Shown: positions 36,549 through 45,588, counted from the first letter of the stretch. The stretch is DNA of 64,000 nucleotides from Pseudomonas abietaniphila (GCF_900100795.1 NZ_FNCO01000003.1:372001-436000); one strand, 5' to 3'. The notes: a model not told the origin generated them from the sequence alone. Made by a program: numbers and translations.

Positions 36549-37436
36549 ATGGCCTTGATGCTCAGCGCCCTTCTGTTCGCAGCGGCTGGATTCTTTTTGA
36601 TGCTGTCCTTGGCGCGTCAGCGTCGTAACGCGCGTCAGATCATGTCTCGCCTGCATGGCGAAGTCGCGCGTGACAGTCGGGTCGGCAGCCTTCTGCGCCT
36701 GTTGGGTGACAGCCGGTTCGGCCAGCGCTCCGTCAGCCTGGACAGTGAGACGCAGATCCTCCTCAACCGGATAGGCTGGCGCCGCGCGAGTCAGCGCTCC
36801 TTGTTCGCCGCCTGTCAGGTCGGTGTGCCCATCGTCGCAGTGTGCGTGGTGATGCTGATTCAAACGCTGTTTTTCAGCGACGTGGAATACCCGGTCATGG
36901 CGCCCCTGTTTGCGGTCGGTCTTGGCTACCTCGCACCCAAACGAGTACTCGCGGCCGCGGCTGCCCGTCGACAAAAGCGGACGGTCGCCGAGATCGGTAC
37001 TTTCATCCCGCTGCTGCGAATCCTGTTCGAGTCCGGCATGGCCGTGGAGCAGGCACTGCGCGTGCTGAGTTCCGAGGGCAGCAAACTCTTGCCGGTTCTC
37101 TCTTCGGAGCTGCGCGTGATGCTGGTGCGGATCGATTCGGGGCTTGAACTGGGTGACGAACTGACCAAGGTCGCGTCGGTGCTGGCGGTCGATGAGTTCA
37201 GTGACACCTGCGTCATTCTCAATCAATTGATTCATCAGGGCGGCGGGGCGATGAAGTCGCTGCTCGCGCTCAAGCAACTGATCGATGACCGTCGCCTGAC
37301 ACGCCTGCAGGAATACATCTCCAAGCTGTCGGCAAAAATGTCGGTCGTGATGATGGTGTTTTTGTTTCCGGCATTACTGATCGTGTTGGCCGGGCCGGGT
37401 TTTATCGCCATTGGCAAGGCATTGGGTTCGCATTAG
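36549..37436 (+). CDS. tadC: Tad inner-membrane platform protein TadC
   Basis: The second GspF-like platform protein, paralogous to TadB, 295 residues. An N-terminal membrane helix and two more near 95-135 precede a T2SSF domain (EIGTFIPLLRILFESGMAVEQAL), with a C-terminal helix pair (SVVMMVFLFPALLIVLAGPGF). It starts one base after tadB stops. Confidence 0.94.
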   Translation: MALMLSALLFAAAGFFLMLSLARQRRNARQIMSRLHGEVARDSRVGSLLRLLGDSRFGQRSVSLDSETQILLNRIGWRRASQRSLFAACQVGVPIVAVCVVMLIQTLFFSDVEYPVMAPLFAVGLGYLAPKRVLAAAAARRQKRTVAEIGTFIPLLRILFESGMAVEQALRVLSSEGSKLLPVLSSELRVMLVRIDSGLELGDELTKVASVLAVDEFSDTCVILNQLIHQGGGAMKSLLALKQLIDDRRLTRLQEYISKLSAKMSVVMMVFLFPALLIVLAGPGFIAIGKALGSH

Positions 37437-37445
37437 GGAGATCGC

Positions 37446-38174
37446 ATGAAAGCAGTTATCGCCGTATTGGGACTGGTCCTGCTCAGCGGGTGCGCCACGG
37501 ATGGCAGCGCGCCCTGGCTGGCTCAGGCCACGAGCAGCCGTTGCGCCAAGCCAACCTCGGATCAGGAGCTGGCGTTGAACATGGCCCAGGACATGGCCGA
37601 CGAAGGCCGCCTGCACGCCAGCCTGGCGAACCTGGAAAGCCTGCCGCCGACGCTGCCCGAAGTTCGGCTGCGCAAGGCGCGTGTGTTGCGCCTGCTGGGC
37701 AGCAACCAGGCGGAGCCGCTGTACAAGAGTTTGCTCGGCACCTGTCGGGCAGCCGAAGGCGAGCATGGGCTGGGTCAGTTGTCGGCGGCGCGCGGGGATA
37801 ACGGCCAAGCGTTGATGCACTTGCAGGCCGCCGTGAAGCTGTCGCCCACCGACGAGAAAATCCGCAATGACCTCGGCGTGGTGTACCTCAATCAGCTGAA
37901 GCTCGACCAGGCTCGGTTCCAGTTTCTGACCGCGATCGAACTCAAGCAGTCCGACACGCTGGCCGCGCTGAACATGGTGACGTTGTTGATCTATCAGGAT
38001 GACTGGACCCAGGCAGCGGAGCTGGTGTCGCGGACCGGGCTTACTCCGGGTCAGGTCAACGATGCGCAAGCCCGCGCCGAAAAACTCAAGAACGCGTCGG
38101 GCGGTTCGCCGCTCAAGACCAACAAAGTCGCCGCCGTCGGTGATCCGGCCGTCATTGCAGGGAGACAACCATGA
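37446..38174 (+). CDS. tadD: Tad TPR lipoprotein TadD
   Basis: A pilotin-like tetratricopeptide lipoprotein of the Tad system. The 242 residues have lipobox LSGC at 13-16. TPR-like helices are visible at about 40-190 (ALMHLQAAVKLSPTDEKIRNDLGVVYLNQ). The last four bases overlap the next start (ATGA). Confidence 0.92.
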   Translation: MKAVIAVLGLVLLSGCATDGSAPWLAQATSSRCAKPTSDQELALNMAQDMADEGRLHASLANLESLPPTLPEVRLRKARVLRLLGSNQAEPLYKSLLGTCRAAEGEHGLGQLSAARGDNGQALMHLQAAVKLSPTDEKIRNDLGVVYLNQLKLDQARFQFLTAIELKQSDTLAALNMVTLLIYQDDWTQAAELVSRTGLTPGQVNDAQARAEKLKNASGGSPLKTNKVAAVGDPAVIAGRQP

Positions 38175-38452
38175 CCATCCGTTTTTTGATCGGGTTCTGT
38201 GTGGTGTTCGTCACGGGGAGCGCGGCGGCCATCGAACCGGGGCCTTCCTCACCAAGCCAGAAGCAGACCGAAGCCTGGTTGCAACTGCAAGCCAGCGGCA
38301 AGGCAGCGTCGCCCGTACCGCAACCCTCAAGCCCCATCGAGCGCGATCTGAGCATGCAACGCTGGCTCAACAGCTATCAGCACCCCATCCCGGACTTTTA
38401 CGAGCAGAAGATGGGCGGCAGTGTGTCGGGGGGCGGTTCGGGGAGTAATTGA
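38171..38452 (+). CDS. DUF3613 small exported protein of the Tad operon
   Basis: A 93-residue protein with a cleavable signal peptide (FLIGFCVVFVTGSAAA). The DUF3613 core contains QTEAWLQLQASGKAASP and RWLNSYQHPIPDFYEQK. A Gly/Ser tail ends it. The role is unknown, but it is a regular last member of Pseudomonas rcpC-tadD operons and is translationally coupled to tadD. Confidence 0.88.
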   Translation: MTIRFLIGFCVVFVTGSAAAIEPGPSSPSQKQTEAWLQLQASGKAASPVPQPSSPIERDLSMQRWLNSYQHPIPDFYEQKMGGSVSGGGSGSN

Positions 38453-38513
38453 AGCGCACGCCGCACGGCTGGGTGCTTGTCGTCGGCCACGGATATCCGG
38501 AACGCCGGGAACC

Positions 38514-38745
38514 CTGTAGGAGACGTCCGAGGTTACGAGGGCAGCGAATGCGGTGTGTCATTCAGCATCAATGCGGCTGACCCACCGCATTCGCCAGCAA
38601 GCCGGCTCCTACAGTATCGGCGTCATGCTCAAGTCTTTGGAACGCCGCGAACCCTGTAGGAGACGTCCGAGGTTACGAGGGCAGCGAACGCGGTGTGTCA
38701 TTCACCGTTGATGCTGCTGACCCACCGCATTCGCCAGCAAGCTAG
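38514..38745 (+). repeat. Tandem asymmetric REPIN-like copies 4 and 5 (period 140)
   Basis: Two units begin TGTAGGAGACGTCCGAGGTT at 38515 and 38655. Each is preceded by GGAACGCCG-GAACCC and followed by GCTGACCCACCGCATTCGCC. The first ends in a normal REP arm (CAAGCCGGCTCCTACAG). The second is truncated before CTCCTAC. This occupies most of the 348-base gap between the Tad operon and pprB; no gene is visible there. Confidence 0.85.
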
Positions 38746-38800
38746 ACCCCACCCCCTTCGGCCAAAATCTGAAGCCCATGAGGCGATGGGCATCACGGCC

Positions 38801-39610
38801 TCAATGCGCCGTCACACGCCCCCGTGCCGTGGCATTGTTCGGTGAAAGGGCCAGCGCCAGTTGGGTGCGATTGTGCATATGGGTCAGGCGCAGGACCTGA
38901 GACACATACAGCTTCACGGTGTTTTCCGTGATGCCCAGTTCGCAGGCGATCTGATAGTTGGTCTGGCCTTTGCTCACCAGCTTGGCAACCTCCAGCTGGC
39001 GCGGGGACAGTTGTTCGAAGATGGCGGGCATCTCGAAGTCGACGTCACTGTCGCCCATGCCTGGCTGAGAGAGTTGCCGTGACTTGTCCAGGTCTTGGCA
39101 GAGGTCGTCGATGGACGCCGCCAGAAACTGCAGTTTGTCGTTGAGATGGCCCAGGTGCTGAACGTTTTTAACCCGTTCCTCGAGTGCCGCTTCCTGGCGT
39201 TGCACGCCTTCGAGCATCTCGTTGAGGTCCACGGGTTTCTGATAGTAATCGGCGATTCCGGCACGCAATGCCTTGATCACGTCCTGTTTCTCGGCGCGAC
39301 CGGTGAGCATGATGGATTCGAAGATGCGTTTCTTCCCGGCCACCACCCTCATGGCTTCGACCAGTTCGATGCCGTTCATACCGGGCATGTCCAGATCAGA
39401 CAGCACGATGGCAATGGCGCTGTCATCGCGGAATCTTTCCAGTGCCTCACGGCTCGAATAACAGGGCACGCAGCGGTAGCCGCTGCCTTCCAGAAATTCA
39501 GTGATCTCATCGACGATAAGGGGCTGATCGTCGACCACCAACACCTTTACGGCTGAATACTTGTTCACTCGCGACTCCCTGCGACTGCTTTTGAACGGGC
39601 CCGGCGCCAT
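38801..39610 (-). CDS. pprB: Response regulator PprB (NarL/LuxR type)
   Basis: The DNA-binding partner of PprA; in P. aeruginosa PprB activates the flp-tad genes and other surface appendages. It has 269 residues: a receiver (about 21-140) with DD at 27-28 and phospho-Asp72 (VLSDLDMPGMNG), a linker helix, and a LuxR-type HTH at about 200-262 (LSPRQLEVAKLVSKG ... ITENTVKLYVSQVL). Both ATG 39610 (GAGGG before it) and GTG 39568 (AGGGAG before it) have good sites. The longer start is kept because the length then matches what I recall for PprB (about 275). Confidence 0.92.
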   Translation of the reverse strand: MAPGPFKSSRRESRVNKYSAVKVLVVDDQPLIVDEITEFLEGSGYRCVPCYSSREALERFRDDSAIAIVLSDLDMPGMNGIELVEAMRVVAGKKRIFESIMLTGRAEKQDVIKALRAGIADYYQKPVDLNEMLEGVQRQEAALEERVKNVQHLGHLNDKLQFLAASIDDLCQDLDKSRQLSQPGMGDSDVDFEMPAIFEQLSPRQLEVAKLVSKGQTNYQIACELGITENTVKLYVSQVLRLTHMHNRTQLALALSPNNATARGRVTAH

Positions 39611-39655
39611 AGAGGTCCCTCACGGCATGCCACTGTAGGACGATCACTGTCCGGG

Positions 39656-39690
39656 CGTAGGACTAAACCTAGTCGCACTTTCTGACTATG
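39656..39690. promoter_or_regulatory. GACTA/TAGTC array upstream of pprB
   Basis: GACTA at 39661, TAGTC at 39670 and GACTA at 39684 fall within 28 bases. AGGACTAA and ACCTAGTC are shared with 25771-25790. ACTTTCTGACTA (39677-39688) is the exact reverse complement of a 12-mer in the flp/rcpC region. It is a candidate autoregulatory PprB site; the assignment is inferred. Confidence 0.5.
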
Positions 39691-39715
39691 TACATAGAGT
39701 GAGATGGCAATTCGA

Positions 39716-40186
39716 CTAGCGGATCAGGAGCGCCGTCGCCACGAAACCGATGAGCAGAAACGGCACGAAAGGCTGTTTGTTTGACGCTTGCGGTGCGAGG
39801 TGAAGGTAGCGGTTTCTAACCCGTTGACTCACATGGCGCCAGCATTTTTGACGCAGCATCAGCCAAGCTGCGGCGGCCACTCCGGCCCCGATGAACGTCC
39901 CCAGCAGGTACACGTAATCGCTGCCCAGCGCCAATGCAACCAGAAGTTTCACATCACCCGCGCCGAGCCTGTTCAAGGCATAACCCGGCAGCGTCATGAC
40001 CAGGGTCAGCAGTAACGCCCACCACGCATCCGGTGCCGGGGCGCCGAGCCAACTGTTGCCGTTAATCAGCAGATACGTCAGGAAAAACAGCGTGCCGCCG
40101 AACGTCAATGCGTTGGAAACCTTTCTGCCTCGGGCGTCCTGATCGGCACAGACGGCAAACCACAGCAGCAGGAAAAGTAAATTCAT
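39716..40186 (-). CDS. fppA: Flp prepilin peptidase (A24 aspartic, FppA/TadV)
   Basis: An inner-membrane aspartyl peptidase that removes the leader from Flp and TadE-type pseudopilins. The 156 residues are polytopic. The first catalytic Asp lies in CADQDARGRKVSN (about 13-25) and the second in the GxGD motif GAGDVKLL (about 75-82). The short length, without the N-methyltransferase domain of PilD, is normal for TadV/FppA. It is transcribed toward pprB, 105 bases away, and diverges from the TadE-like gene. Confidence 0.94.
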   Translation of the reverse strand: MNLLFLLLWFAVCADQDARGRKVSNALTFGGTLFFLTYLLINGNSWLGAPAPDAWWALLLTLVMTLPGYALNRLGAGDVKLLVALALGSDYVYLLGTFIGAGVAAAAWLMLRQKCWRHVSQRVRNRYLHLAPQASNKQPFVPFLLIGFVATALLIR

Positions 40187-40191
40187 GGGCT

Positions 40192-40210
40192 AAAAAACGT
40201 CCTGTTTTTT
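40192..40210. promoter_or_regulatory. Perfect inverted repeat between fppA and the TadE-like gene
   Basis: AAAAAAC and GTTTTTT arms (7 bp each) with a five-base spacer lie in the 75-base divergent gap. It could be an operator or a weak bidirectional terminator. Confidence 0.35.
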
Positions 40211-40261
40211 GGAAAGAATCTATGCTCCATGCAAGGTAGCACTGTCAGGGCAGACGTCGGC

Positions 40262-40711
40262 ATGCGAAGGATTCCCCGCAATTTTTCCCCCCATAAACAA
40301 AAAGGCGCCGCGGCCATCGAGTTTGCCTTGGTGTTCGTCGTTTTTTTCGCCGTTTTCTATGGTCTGGTGACCTACAGCCTGCCGCTTTTGATGATGCAAT
40401 CCTTCAACAATGCGGCCGCCGAAGCGGTTCGCCAGAGCGTAGCCATCAGCCCGAGCGCCGCCAACTACCAGACGCAGGTGCTCAATCAGGCCAAAGCCGC
40501 GCTGTCCACTCAACTGAGCTGGATACCGTCGTTCAACGTTGCCTCGGACACCACGGTGTCCTTCGACGGCAAGTTGCTGCAGGTGCTCATTAACTACCCG
40601 AAAACCAAGCTGACCCAAATTTTGCCGGTCCTGACGCTGCCCGGGATTGGCGACGTGCCGAATCTGCCGACCTACCTTTCTGCTGAAGCGAGCCTGCAAC
40701 TTGCCCCTTAA
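40262..40711 (+). CDS. TadE-like pseudopilin
   Basis: A minor pseudopilin of the Tad system, about 149 residues from MRRIPRNF. A longer ATG start 11 codons upstream has no better site. A TadE-type leader/helix reads KQKGAAAIEFALVFVVFFAV, with Gly-Ala cleavage and Glu+5 as in Flp, followed by a mostly beta C-terminal part. It corresponds in position to the P. aeruginosa gene between fppA and pprA. The pprA frame overlaps its end. Confidence 0.87.
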   Translation: MRRIPRNFSPHKQKGAAAIEFALVFVVFFAVFYGLVTYSLPLLMMQSFNNAAAEAVRQSVAISPSAANYQTQVLNQAKAALSTQLSWIPSFNVASDTTVSFDGKLLQVLINYPKTKLTQILPVLTLPGIGDVPNLPTYLSAEASLQLAP

Positions 40712-43460
40712 AAACGAAATCCTCAATCGCTGGCTCGGTCGCGCCGATGCGCCTCCGGAGCGTGAAACCGTTGTGATCGAGCCCACTCAGGCCAGTGCCG
40801 ACTGGCACATGCAGCTGGACGAAGAGGGTCGCGTCACCAGCATTAGCAAATCGTTGCGCGGGGCATTGGCGCTGGCGGCTGCCGGGATGCCGGCGCAACG
40901 ACTGCTCGCGTACCTGATGCCCAGCAGCGCACTGGTGGTCGAAGGTGTGCCCCGAGAGTGGCTGGGGCATATGCTTGATCTTGATTTCAAACGGCCCAAC
41001 GGCAACGTACTGCACACCCGTGGATGGGTGCAGGCACAGGGCAGCAGCTGGTTGTTGCAGTTGCTTGACATCGGCGACCTCATGGAAGAGGCCAACGTCG
41101 CACAGAGCCGTCAACAGTGCCTGCGGCTTGCCGGGCATATGGCGGAGAAGGTTCGGGGTTGCCATGTTGAGCGCTTGCAATCGGTGACGGCGGATCAACT
41201 TGAAGAGCTCGCCCAGAGTTATCGGGTACCTTGCCTGGCCTTGGTGCTTCCCGAGCCTGGCGGTGTGGGATGGCGCGTTTATGCGCATTACAACGCGCAC
41301 ACGGCGCCGCAGCTGTGGCAGGACAGCCAGCGACTGGGCACTGACCTGGATTCGCTGAGCGGCACGGTTACCCATCAGATCGACTTTGGCGTGCCTACCC
41401 CTCTGGTTCACCTGCAAAGCGCGTTTGGCAACGCCCAAGGGTTTCTGTTGCCGCATCACAAGGAAGGCTCGGTCAAGGCATGGCTGTTGTTCGGGTTCTA
41501 TGACGCGGCGCAGCAGGTGCCTGATCTGGGTGAGCGCGAGTGGATGAACCTGTGTTCGGCGCTCGCGGGGCCGATCCTGTATCGGCACGCCGATCAGGCC
41601 CATCGGCATCAACTGGAGCGGCTGGCTGTGCTGCAGGACCTGCTGGGCACCGGTTGGTGGGAATTGCTCCCCGACAGCGAAGAGGTGCAGTTGGCGCCGC
41701 AACTGGCGCGGACCCTCGGCTTGCCGGAGACGAGCGATGTATTACCGCTCGAAGAGTGGCTGCAACTGATTCACCCCGCCGACCGCCACGAGCTGGAGAG
41801 CCGGCTGAGCCTGCTGCGCGACCAGGGCGCACCGATGTTGTCGTGCGTCAGGCTGCGGCAGGACGACCCCGGCGAGGCGTCTGTCTGGTTGCGTATTCAA
41901 GGGCAAGTGCTGGTCAGCGGGCAGGCACGGCGGGTGCTGGGTTTCATGCTCGACGTGAGCGATATAAAGAATCAGGAAACACAGGCAGCCGCGGCGCATG
42001 CCCGGCTCGATAACCTGATCGCCAGTTCGCCGGCCGTGATCTACGTGCTGGAGTACGATCGAGGCGCCCTGGAGCCAACGTTCTTCAGCGCCAGCCTCGC
42101 GCCACTTTTGGGCTGGACCCTGGCCGAGTGCAGCGACGGCCAGCTCACCCAGTACATTCATCCCGAGGACCGCGATATCTGGTTTCAGCGCACCCGTCAG
42201 TTGCTGCGCGAAGGCGTGGTCAGTTGCCGTTACCGATTGCGGGACAAGAAGGGCGAATACCACTGGCTGCTGGACGAAGCCCGGCTTCTGCGCGACGACC
42301 TCGGGATGCCGGTGGAAGCGGTCGGGCTCTGGCTGGATGTCACCGAGGCGACCCAAGCCACCGAACGCGTGCGCGAAAGCGAAGAGCGTTACCGGATTCT
42401 GGTCGAAGACTCACCCGCGATGATTTGCCGCTACACACCGGATCTGAGGCTGAACTTCGGTAACCGGCCCTTGGCGGATTATCTGGAGTGCACGCCTGCC
42501 GAACTGCCCGGCATCGATCTGGGCGAATGGTTCTCGGCGGAACAGAAAGAGGCGTTCTTACGGCGCATCGATGAACTGACACCGGAGTCGCCGACGACCA
42601 CCGCGGAGATTTGCCTGGAACTGCCGGGGCGTGAACATGCCTGGTGGATCTGGGCGGATCGCGGGGTGTTCGATGACGCCGGCAAATTGATCGAGATTCA
42701 GGCCGTCGGGCGTGACAATACGGAAATTCGTCGTACGCGAATGCAGCTCAACCAGAGCGCGAAAATGGCGACCCTTGGTGAGATGGCGACGGGGCTGGCG
42801 CATGAAATCAACCAGCCCCTCAACGTCATGCGCATGGCGGTGGTGAACGTGCTCAAGCGCCTGAGCAACGGTGATGTGGAAGTCGACTACCTGACAGACA
42901 AGCTCAACCGTATCGACACTCAGGTGCAGCGCGCCGCGAGGGTGGTCAACCACATGCGCGTGTTCGGCAGGCGTTCGGAAATCGAGCAGCAACTGTTCGA
43001 CCCGATCGACGCCGTGGACGGCACCCTCAACATGCTGAGCGAAGGCATGAAGGGCAAGGGCGTGGAGCTGAAAATTGACGAGCCCGGGGCGCGCGTTCAG
43101 GTGCGCGGTCATGTGGATCAGCTTGAACAGGTGCTGATCAACCTGATGGTCAACGCGCGCGATGCGTTGCTCTCCAAGCGTGAAAAGAATCACGATTTCG
43201 AACCCTGGATCGCCCTGCATGTGGAGCAGGATGAGCAGACGATCTGGCTCGTTGTCGGGGACAACGGCGGCGGTATTGATCCGCGTTTGCTGGAGCGTAT
43301 CTTCGAACCGTTCTTCACCACCAAACCGGTGGGGGTCGGCACAGGGCTCGGTTTGTCGGTGAGCTACGGCATCGTCGAGCAGATGGGCGGGCGCTTGAGT
43401 GTCAGCAACTCAAGCGAAGGCGCGTGCTTCCGGATTGCATTGCCGATTGTGCGGGAATAG
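40701..43460 (+). CDS. pprA: PAS-domain sensor histidine kinase PprA
   Basis: The kinase for PprB. It has about 919 residues from TTG 40701, which overlaps the TadE-like stop; an ATG at 40647 would give 937 and overlap more. The start is uncertain. A GAF-like N-terminal half (about 100-330) precedes several PAS/PAC units (e.g. LDNLIASSPAVIYVLEYD, YRILVEDSPAMICRYTPD). Then come the phospho-acceptor His in ATGLAHEINQPLN, and a HATPase domain with N box (NLMVNARDALL), G1 (DNGGGID) and G2 (GVGTGLGLSVS). There is no membrane segment, so it is a cytoplasmic sensor. Confidence 0.9.
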   Translation: MPLKNEILNRWLGRADAPPERETVVIEPTQASADWHMQLDEEGRVTSISKSLRGALALAAAGMPAQRLLAYLMPSSALVVEGVPREWLGHMLDLDFKRPNGNVLHTRGWVQAQGSSWLLQLLDIGDLMEEANVAQSRQQCLRLAGHMAEKVRGCHVERLQSVTADQLEELAQSYRVPCLALVLPEPGGVGWRVYAHYNAHTAPQLWQDSQRLGTDLDSLSGTVTHQIDFGVPTPLVHLQSAFGNAQGFLLPHHKEGSVKAWLLFGFYDAAQQVPDLGEREWMNLCSALAGPILYRHADQAHRHQLERLAVLQDLLGTGWWELLPDSEEVQLAPQLARTLGLPETSDVLPLEEWLQLIHPADRHELESRLSLLRDQGAPMLSCVRLRQDDPGEASVWLRIQGQVLVSGQARRVLGFMLDVSDIKNQETQAAAAHARLDNLIASSPAVIYVLEYDRGALEPTFFSASLAPLLGWTLAECSDGQLTQYIHPEDRDIWFQRTRQLLREGVVSCRYRLRDKKGEYHWLLDEARLLRDDLGMPVEAVGLWLDVTEATQATERVRESEERYRILVEDSPAMICRYTPDLRLNFGNRPLADYLECTPAELPGIDLGEWFSAEQKEAFLRRIDELTPESPTTTAEICLELPGREHAWWIWADRGVFDDAGKLIEIQAVGRDNTEIRRTRMQLNQSAKMATLGEMATGLAHEINQPLNVMRMAVVNVLKRLSNGDVEVDYLTDKLNRIDTQVQRAARVVNHMRVFGRRSEIEQQLFDPIDAVDGTLNMLSEGMKGKGVELKIDEPGARVQVRGHVDQLEQVLINLMVNARDALLSKREKNHDFEPWIALHVEQDEQTIWLVVGDNGGGIDPRLLERIFEPFFTTKPVGVGTGLGLSVSYGIVEQMGGRLSVSNSSEGACFRIALPIVRE

Positions 43461-43495
43461 GGCTTAACACTCGCTTTTGATTCTCGCCGGAGCCC

Positions 43496-43517
43496 GCAGG
43501 AGCGCGCTTGCCCGCGA
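43496..43517 (+). repeat. Single REP element
   Basis: GCAGGAGCGCGCTTGCCCGC plus GA, downstream of pprA; a slightly diverged lone arm of the type seen at 22590. Confidence 0.65.
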
Positions 43518-43588
43518 TGGCTTCGGATCTGCCTTGTGCTTGCTGACGCTCTGCGGCGTGTACGGCATTGGCGGCCTGACGCAGACTG

Positions 43589-43637
43589 TGTAGGAGCAGT
43601 CGGAGGTTACGACGGCCGCGAATGCGCAGTGTCATTC
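43589..43637 (+). repeat. Diverged asymmetric REPIN-like element, copy 6
   Basis: TGTAGGAGCAGTCGGAGGTT followed by ACGACGGCCGCGAATG and GTCATTC. It shares the core of copies 1-5 with several substitutions and no right arm. Confidence 0.65.
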
Positions 43638-43694
43638 ACCGCTGATCTCGCTGCCCCACTGTCATCGTGAGCAATCGGGCCTACCGATTCGATC

Positions 43695-45452
43695 TCAGAT
43701 CACCAACACCGCCTGAGCGGGATGACAGCTCAGGTTGGCGCCGACGTTGACGTTGGCGACGCTGATGCCCAGAAGATCCAGGACTTGATTCAGCAACGGG
43801 TCGAGTAGGGGCGACAGCAGGTTTGTAATCTGAGTGGTAATGCCACTGATCACCCCGCCCAGCAAAGCACCGATGGTGGAAAGCAGTGGACCGGTCAATG
43901 ACACGACAATGTTGCTGTTCTGCAAGTTGCCAATAAGGTTTCGGCTGGAATAAGACAACACCGGGTTAGGGATGGCGCCGATTTCATTCGGCACGTTGTA
44001 GACGCCGCTCTGCGTTGACTGGCCGACAGGGGTGTCGATGCTTAACGTGATGCCGCTGTGGAAGCCGAGCAGCGTCAGATCAAGCAAGGGAAGGGGCGTA
44101 ACACCCAGTCCGGTCACGTTTGACGACCACGCCGCACTATTGATTTTCCCTGCCTTGACGATAGCCGCAGATGTGGTTGTCAGCGCTGTGAGAGATTTCG
44201 TTGCATCACTGGCGCAGCTGTAGCCCGTGACCTGCGTTTGTGCGGCGGCAACTTCGATGCTCACGTCCAGCGACGATGCCACGCCCACCGAAATGAGAGG
44301 GTTGAACCCGAACAGCGATTTAAGCGCATTGCTGATCGGGCCTAGGTCCACACTGATCATTGTTCGGATCTGGGCTGTGCGCACGGCAATGCTTTGAGGG
44401 ATCTTGCTAGGATCACCAATGGCCGATAACTGCGGCGGCTCAATGACTTTCACCTTGGCTGTCACGCTGGCCACACCGAGATTAAGGTTCAGATTCGCAG
44501 CAAGCCCATTGTTGCTGTTGGCCGCCTGAACCAGTCCTTGGGCCAGATTGAAAAGATTGAGGTTGGTATTTAGCGCGGCGGCAGGTGCCCCTGTTTGCAG
44601 ACTGATCAGGTCCTGCAGTTTTACCGTCGCATTGCCCGCCACGACATTCAGTCCGCTGATGGCTGCCTGCACTGCCGAGCTCGCTTGTGGCAGCATCTTC
44701 GCGCTGGTGGTCAAAAGCTGGGAAATCTTGATGTCACTGCTCAACAAGCTTGTGTAATCGCCAGCCTTTGCGTTGATGTCGATCGCCAGTTGATCAAGGT
44801 ACTTCAGCAGATTGACGTTGGCGTCGGCCAGGCCCTGGTAACCAACGGCACTGATGTTCAACGTACCCCCCAGCAACTGGCCCCAGAGCGCGTTCAACAG
44901 TGCTCCGCGTGAGCTATCGATGGTTGCCAGCGTCGTCTGAATCGTCAACTGCGCCAACGGCGGCAACGGTGGCGTCGCCACGGCCACGGCGGTCAGTTGA
45001 ATATCCGGCGGCGTCGGGTTGGTATCGAACATGGCCCCAATGCCCGCCGCGATGCTGCGCGCGACGGTGTGGCTGACGATGACCTGAATGGCGTCGGCTT
45101 TCGTGGCGTCCACTACAAAGCTGCGGCGGCTGTCGGCGCCGGTGGAGAGGACGCCGCAGCGTGTGGTCAGGGTGCGGGTGTTGTCCGTGACGGTGAAGCC
45201 GTTGCGCGTGGCGCTTTGGGTCGCGTAGCTGTTCGCCGTGCTGGCGCCCGCACAGTTGCCGTTGAGGCTCGCCGCTTCCAGCGCTGCCATGTCGGCGATG
45301 CGCTGCAGGGAACGTTTTTCCATGTAGAGCCGACCGCTGTCGACCACCACCAGGGTGCAAAGCAAGGCCAGGGCCATCGTCAGGGCTGCCAACAATCCTA
45401 TGGCACCTCGCTGCCGATCCCGGCGGGCGCAGGGGGACATCAGGGGAGACAT
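43695..45452 (-). CDS. tadG: Tad pseudopilin-like protein TadG
   Basis: A large envelope protein required for Flp pilus function. It has 585 residues from ATG 45452, picked because GAAGGAGTGCTG precedes it; further upstream the frame only translates REPIN DNA. The N-terminal TadE-like segment (QRGAIGLLAALTMALALLCT) holds a membrane helix, and VDSGRLYMEKRSLQRIADMAALEAA is the family signature. A long secreted part follows, rich in Ser/Thr/Ala/Leu with repeated helical segments. It is encoded alone and converges with pprA. Confidence 0.9.
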   Translation of the reverse strand: MSPLMSPCARRDRQRGAIGLLAALTMALALLCTLVVVDSGRLYMEKRSLQRIADMAALEAASLNGNCAGASTANSYATQSATRNGFTVTDNTRTLTTRCGVLSTGADSRRSFVVDATKADAIQVIVSHTVARSIAAGIGAMFDTNPTPPDIQLTAVAVATPPLPPLAQLTIQTTLATIDSSRGALLNALWGQLLGGTLNISAVGYQGLADANVNLLKYLDQLAIDINAKAGDYTSLLSSDIKISQLLTTSAKMLPQASSAVQAAISGLNVVAGNATVKLQDLISLQTGAPAAALNTNLNLFNLAQGLVQAANSNNGLAANLNLNLGVASVTAKVKVIEPPQLSAIGDPSKIPQSIAVRTAQIRTMISVDLGPISNALKSLFGFNPLISVGVASSLDVSIEVAAAQTQVTGYSCASDATKSLTALTTTSAAIVKAGKINSAAWSSNVTGLGVTPLPLLDLTLLGFHSGITLSIDTPVGQSTQSGVYNVPNEIGAIPNPVLSYSSRNLIGNLQNSNIVVSLTGPLLSTIGALLGGVISGITTQITNLLSPLLDPLLNQVLDLLGISVANVNVGANLSCHPAQAVLVI

Positions 45453-45588
45453 CAGCACTCCTTCGGCAACGCCGTCGCTACTCACCCGAGATGCAGGGGA
45501 GTGTAGTTGGCGCTTCGCGAATGTGCTGAGTGAATGATGGCGTTTGGGCAGCGATGACGGCGCAAAGGCTGAATCGCGTGCGGGCTCC

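Noticed and set aside
43461..43694. Possible small RNA between pprA and tadG
   Set aside because: The only structure seen comes from REP-type sequence; no promoter or terminator of its own.
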